From Algoriphagus sp. (lineage in GTDB: Bacteria > Bacteroidota > Bacteroidia > Cytophagales > Cyclobacteriaceae), in NCBI GenBank assembly GCA_029945945.1, contig JAQSDM010000011.1, positions 62,001 to 126,000 on the forward strand: DNA of 64,000 nucleotides. The letters are read 5' to 3'. Shown here piece after piece: positions 61,001 through 64,000 of this stretch. The stretch's first letter is position 1. Every line of letters starts with the position of its first letter. The notes under the pieces were generated by a model. The model was not told where the DNA came from. It did no database searches and worked only from the letters and a program-made list of their open reading frames with translations. A program made the position numbers and the translations under genes.

Positions 61001-61380
61001 AGGAAGTCAACCAATTCCAATCCGGGGTACTCATGAATCAGGGAAATGGAAAATTTGAATGGAAGCCTCTTCCTACCATGGCTCAGAAATCCTGGGTTTT
61101 CGCGATCCAGATTCTGGATCTGAACGGGGACGGAAAACAGGATCTCATCCTTGGAGGAAACTTAGCCCAATCCAAACCGGAAACCGGAAAATATGACGCC
61201 AGCTTTGGAGAAATCATGCTTGGAAAGGGTGACGGTACGTTCACTTTTTGGCCAAATGCCCAGCATGGTTTGAGATTGGACGGGGATGTTCGCGCATTTA
61301 CTTTACTCGGAGATGGTAAGATTTTGGTTGTGAAAAACAGCGCAGCAGCTGAGATTTGGAAGTATTCAGCCAAAAAATGA
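58069..61380 (+). CDS. FG-GAP/VCBS repeat and ASPIC/UnbV lipoprotein, copy 2
   Basis: A 1,103-residue paralogue of copy 1 with the same order: lipobox (AFSC, Cys17; then KKKEE), N-terminal calcium-loop repeats (DVNNDGLLDIYF, DVNGDGFLDIYV, DYDKDGDLDVYL), the signature DWSWGALIFDMDNDG near residue 375-390, UnbV domain at about 507-594 (GFQSSVDPKLTLGLG, VLWPDGSF), and a second repeat set (DLNGDGLDDLFF, DLNGDGKQDLIL). About 14 loops are visible. Its start overlaps the small lipoprotein gene by 4 bases, and its stop overlaps the start of copy 3. Confidence 0.9.
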   Translation: MKQKILVLFLLAVAFSCKKKEEKTPTLFEQIAPEDSGVDFVNELSFDEKFNIFTYRNYYNGGGVALGDVNNDGLLDIYFTANLGPNKLYLNKGDFKFEDVTQKSGTSGTRAWSTGAAMADVNGDGFLDIYVCNSGDISGDNKQNELFINQGDGTFTEQAEAYGLADQGFSTHAVFFDYDKDGDLDVYLLNNSYQAIGSFNKMQNERPKRDPVGGDKLFRNDGEKFTDVSEEAGIYGSIIGFGLGITIGDVNQDTWPDIFISNDFFERDYLYINNQDGTFTESLESSMRSISAASMGADIADINGDGLLDIFVTDMIPESQSRLKQVITFENWDKYQFNKTHGYHYQFSRNMLHINNGDGTFSEMGRLANVEATDWSWGALIFDMDNDGKRDLFVANGIYQDITDLDYLNFIDDEETKIKIISQEGVDYKALTDPIPVNPIANFAFRNLGDLKFENAAAEWGLDEPIHSNGSAYGDLNNDGTLDLVINNVNKPAQIFKNAGKTFYPDRHSLQFKLVGKGKNTAAIGTQIQVKAGNEIYYLEQMPNRGFQSSVDPKLTLGLGEKTSVDLIRVLWPDGSFTEIKNQPTDQLLTLKWDEAGTLPEGESFFSKPEPSFFQKDNSVSLDFTHEENPAVDFDRDRLTYHMFSTEGPGFAKADLNGDGLDDLFFGGAKGFAGKVYFQRSNGSFQDSKQEVFKADALSEDTDAVFFDANGDGFQDLLVCSGGNESGFGSPDLIDRLYLNDGKGNFTKTQQPGFAANIGSSSVVQLIDLNEDDAPDLFIGGRLVPFVYGAPASSSIWINDGKGNFSDQTAALAPSLKEIGMITDGKVVDYDGDGKQDLVLVGEWTAPIFMKNTGGKLEKIAMPEFENLKGWYRTVEVGDFDGNGLPDLVLGNHGLNTRFKASATNQVKMYLNDFDQNGSIEHIFTRQEGTVHIPYTLKHELEKQIPAIKKKYIRYSSYNNQSLEDIFPADVIAKSIIQEVNQFQSGVLMNQGNGKFEWKPLPTMAQKSWVFAIQILDLNGDGKQDLILGGNLAQSKPETGKYDASFGEIMLGKGDGTFTFWPNAQHGLRLDGDVRAFTLLGDGKILVVKNSAAAEIWKYSAKK

Positions 61381-64000
61381 GAACCCGGTCAAGCGCTTTT
61401 CTTTTCATTCTGGTTTCCCTTTTCTCCTGCGGAAAGAAGTCAGAACCTACCCTTTTCGAGTTACTCCCTGCAGAAAAGACTGGAATAAGCTTTGAAAACA
61501 AACTGACATCCACTGCCGAACTCAATATTTTAGAGTACCTCTATTTCTACAACGGAGGCGGAGTTGCGGCCGGCGATATCAACAACGATGGCTTGGTGGA
61601 TTTGTATTTCACTGGAAATCAGGTCCCGAATAAACTCTACCTGAACAAAGGGAATTTCAAGTTTGAGGACATTACCAAATCTGCCGGAGTTGATGGCGGC
61701 GGTGGCTGGTCGACAGGCGTCACGATGGCAGATGTGAACGGCGACGGCTTACTGGATATCTATGTTTCGCAGGTTGGGAATTACAAAACCATTCAAGGCA
61801 AAAACAAACTTTACATCAATCAGGGAGATCAAAAATTTGTCGATCTGGCGGATGAATATGGAGTCGGATTTGTCGGATTCAGCACACATGCTGCTTTTTT
61901 TGATTACGACCGGGATGGTGATCTGGACATGTACTTGCTGAATCACTCCGTCAAATCTCCGGAGGTTTTTGCAAAAGCAGAAAACAGATCACAATCAGAT
62001 CCGGGCGGGGATAAACTTTTCAAAAACCTCGCTGTGGAAGGAGAAAGAGGCTTTTTAGACGTGACTCAAGAATCCGGAATTTATTCCAGTGTGCTGGGTT
62101 TTGGATTAGGGGTTGGTGTTGAAGATTTAAATGGTGACGGCTGGTTAGATATCTATGTCTCCAACGATTTCACCGAGAACGATTACCTATATCTGAATCA
62201 GCAAGACGGAACATTCAAAGAATCTCTGGAATCTTTGATCTCCAACACGAGTCGATACAGCATGGGAAATGACCTTGCTGATATCAACGGGGATGGATTG
62301 TCAGAAATTTTCACCACCGACATGCTCCCTGAAGATCCCGAAATCTGGATGAAATCCGTAGGCGAGGACAAGACCGAAGTCTATCAGATCAAGAAGCAAT
62401 TTGGATACGCAGACCAATACGTTCGAAATCATTTGCAGCTGAATCAGGGTAAAGAAGGATTCAGCGACATTGCACTTTTCTCCGGGGTTTTCGCTTCCGA
62501 TTGGAGTTGGTCACCGCTAATATTCGATATGGACAATGACGGCCTGGCCGATATTCACATCACCAATGGAATTGTGAAGCGGCCAAATGACCTGGATTTC
62601 ATCCAGTACAGCCAGGAAGCTGATCCTAATCTTACGATGGAGGAGCTGCGAAAAAGGCAAATAGACATGCTGCCTTCGGTCAAACTTCCAAATCCTGCCT
62701 ATCGAAATGAAGGAGATCTAACCTTCACCAACCAAGCTCAAAACTGGGGTCTGGATCAGGCGAGTTACTCCAATGGCTCAACTTACGCTGATCTGGATAA
62801 CGACGGCGATCTTGACTTGGTCATCAACAATCTGGATCAGATTTCTTTTGTTTATCAGAATCATTCCGAAAAGTCAGGCAATGTATTTCTTCGAGCCAAC
62901 CTGGAAGGAAAAGCCCTAAACCCTTTTGGTCTTGGATCCAAAGTGACCGTGTATTCAGGTGAAAAATCCTGGTCTCAGCGCCTGAGCACAAGCAGGGGAT
63001 TTCAATCCGGAACTTCCACCACTCTGGTTTTTGGATTGGGAAAAACCAGTGAAATCGATTCAGTTTTAGTGAACTGGAGCAATGGTGATTCTGAAGTTTT
63101 CTCAGAAATTCAGATCAATCAAACTTCCATCTTCAAGCAAGCAACAGGAAAGACATTTTTATCTCCACCGTCAACTCCCGAAGATTCAATCGCATTTCCT
63201 CAAATCGACTGGAATCATGTGGAGAAGGACGAACTCGACGAAACCAAACGGGAATACCTGATTCCGCGAAGTTTTTCCCAAATGGGACCGGCACTCGCAG
63301 TCGGCGATGTAAATGCAGATGGATTGGACGATGTCTATCTGGGCGGAGCCAAAGATCAGGCTGGTGCTCTTTTTCTGCAAATTCCTGACGGTACTTTCAT
63401 GGAGGCTACCAATCCTATTTTCCAGCAACTGGCAAAAGCTGAAGATGTGGTTGCGGAGTTTGCAGACTTCAACGGCGATGGTAAATTGGATTTGTATGTC
63501 GGAAGCGGAGGGAATGAGTTTGAATCAGGAAACCTGTTTCTCTTCGATCGAATCTACTTCGGAGATGGGAAAGGCGGATTCCAGTTCATCACGATGGCAT
63601 TGCCTCCAATCGGAGAAAATACTTCAACCCTCGCAATTCACGACATCGATGGAGATGGCGATTTAGACATTTTCACCGGAGCAGCTGTCGTTCCCGGGGA
63701 TTATGGAGCAAACCCAAAAAGCACTTTGCTGGTCAATCAGGGAAATGGTCAGTTTAAAGACGGAACAGAAGCTTGGTTTGGGATAGGCGCCAAACTTGGA
63801 ATGATCAATTCGGCCGTTTGGGAAGATTTAGATGGAGATCAAAAGGCTGAATTAATCCTGACAGGCGATTGGCAACCGATTCGGGTTTATGAGCTTTCGC
63901 AGGATAATAAACTCGTGGAAAAAACCATCCCCGGCTTAGAAAACTCTACAGGATGGATTCAGTCGTTGCTCATCGAAGATCTAAATGGTGACGGCAAAAA
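61377..64000 (+). CDS. FG-GAP/VCBS repeat and ASPIC/UnbV lipoprotein, copy 3 (partial)
   Basis: 874 codons are visible and the frame is open at the right edge; by comparison with copies 1 and 2 about 200 residues are missing. The ATG overlaps the TGA of copy 2 (ATGA). The lipobox is LFSC (Cys18), followed by GKKSE. Repeats such as DINNDGLVDLYF and DVNGDGLLDIYV, the DWSWSPLIFDMDNDG signature near residue 375-390 and a UnbV domain (about 502-581, RGFQSGTSTTLVFGLG) match the other two. It is the most divergent of the three in the loop after the signature. Confidence 0.88.
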   Translation, partial: MRTRSSAFLFILVSLFSCGKKSEPTLFELLPAEKTGISFENKLTSTAELNILEYLYFYNGGGVAAGDINNDGLVDLYFTGNQVPNKLYLNKGNFKFEDITKSAGVDGGGGWSTGVTMADVNGDGLLDIYVSQVGNYKTIQGKNKLYINQGDQKFVDLADEYGVGFVGFSTHAAFFDYDRDGDLDMYLLNHSVKSPEVFAKAENRSQSDPGGDKLFKNLAVEGERGFLDVTQESGIYSSVLGFGLGVGVEDLNGDGWLDIYVSNDFTENDYLYLNQQDGTFKESLESLISNTSRYSMGNDLADINGDGLSEIFTTDMLPEDPEIWMKSVGEDKTEVYQIKKQFGYADQYVRNHLQLNQGKEGFSDIALFSGVFASDWSWSPLIFDMDNDGLADIHITNGIVKRPNDLDFIQYSQEADPNLTMEELRKRQIDMLPSVKLPNPAYRNEGDLTFTNQAQNWGLDQASYSNGSTYADLDNDGDLDLVINNLDQISFVYQNHSEKSGNVFLRANLEGKALNPFGLGSKVTVYSGEKSWSQRLSTSRGFQSGTSTTLVFGLGKTSEIDSVLVNWSNGDSEVFSEIQINQTSIFKQATGKTFLSPPSTPEDSIAFPQIDWNHVEKDELDETKREYLIPRSFSQMGPALAVGDVNADGLDDVYLGGAKDQAGALFLQIPDGTFMEATNPIFQQLAKAEDVVAEFADFNGDGKLDLYVGSGGNEFESGNLFLFDRIYFGDGKGGFQFITMALPPIGENTSTLAIHDIDGDGDLDIFTGAAVVPGDYGANPKSTLLVNQGNGQFKDGTEAWFGIGAKLGMINSAVWEDLDGDQKAELILTGDWQPIRVYELSQDNKLVEKTIPGLENSTGWIQSLLIEDLNGDGK

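Overview
This window comes from a Bacteroidota genome, most likely a Cytophagales member close to Cyclobacteriaceae/Algoriphagus (the phylum is well supported; the family is an inference). Supporting signs are a SusC/SusD pair, a TonB receptor coupled to a DUF4249 lipoprotein, DUF5686 and DUF3467 proteins, FG-GAP/UnbV lipoproteins, and promoters of the Bacteroidota type (TTTG, 19-20 bases, TAnnTTTG).

Layout. Bases 1-3,983 (minus strand) hold a TonB receptor unit: an unknown exported protein, a receptor with an STN domain, and a DUF4249 lipoprotein cut by the left edge. A secreted sugar-isomerase-like protein (4,097-5,008, plus strand) is divergent from it. From 5,011 to 41,686 everything lies on the minus strand. 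In transcription order this block reads: tRNA-Tyr, tRNA-Gly, tRNA-Thr, tuf; tRNA-Trp, secE, nusG, rplKAJL; rpoB, rpoC; a DUF3467 gene, rpsL, rpsG, fusA, rpsJ; rplC to rpsN; rpsH to rplQ (with secY, map, infA, rpmJ, rpoA); carA, eno; then ftsB, a small outer-membrane protein, cysE and cysM. It joins the tufB, rif, str, S10, spc and alpha operons end to end. Punctuation is readable: hairpin terminators follow tuf, rplL, rpoC, rpsJ, rplQ and eno, and strong promoters precede tRNA-Tyr, tRNA-Trp, rpsL and rplC.

Bases 41,834-46,440 carry a lipoprotein M1 aminopeptidase (minus strand), a divergent biotin-carrier protein, pyrH and frr, ending in a bidirectional terminator. A DUF5686 outer-membrane protein (46,441-49,089, minus strand) follows. 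A 566-base control region comes next, with a perfect 20-base palindrome at 49,445-49,464 that resembles a LacI-family operator. It precedes susC, susD, a terminator-like hairpin, and an overlapping run of very large FG-GAP/UnbV lipoprotein genes with one small unknown lipoprotein gene between the first and second. The third large gene runs off the right edge.

How it works together. The central block supplies transcription, translation and protein-export machinery plus some core metabolism. The two flanks are surface-uptake modules. The right-hand module is the best candidate for an under-described system. It has a SusCD importer, a candidate repressor site and a run of surface-type calcium-binding propeller lipoproteins, but no recognisable glycosidase, protease or sulfatase in view.
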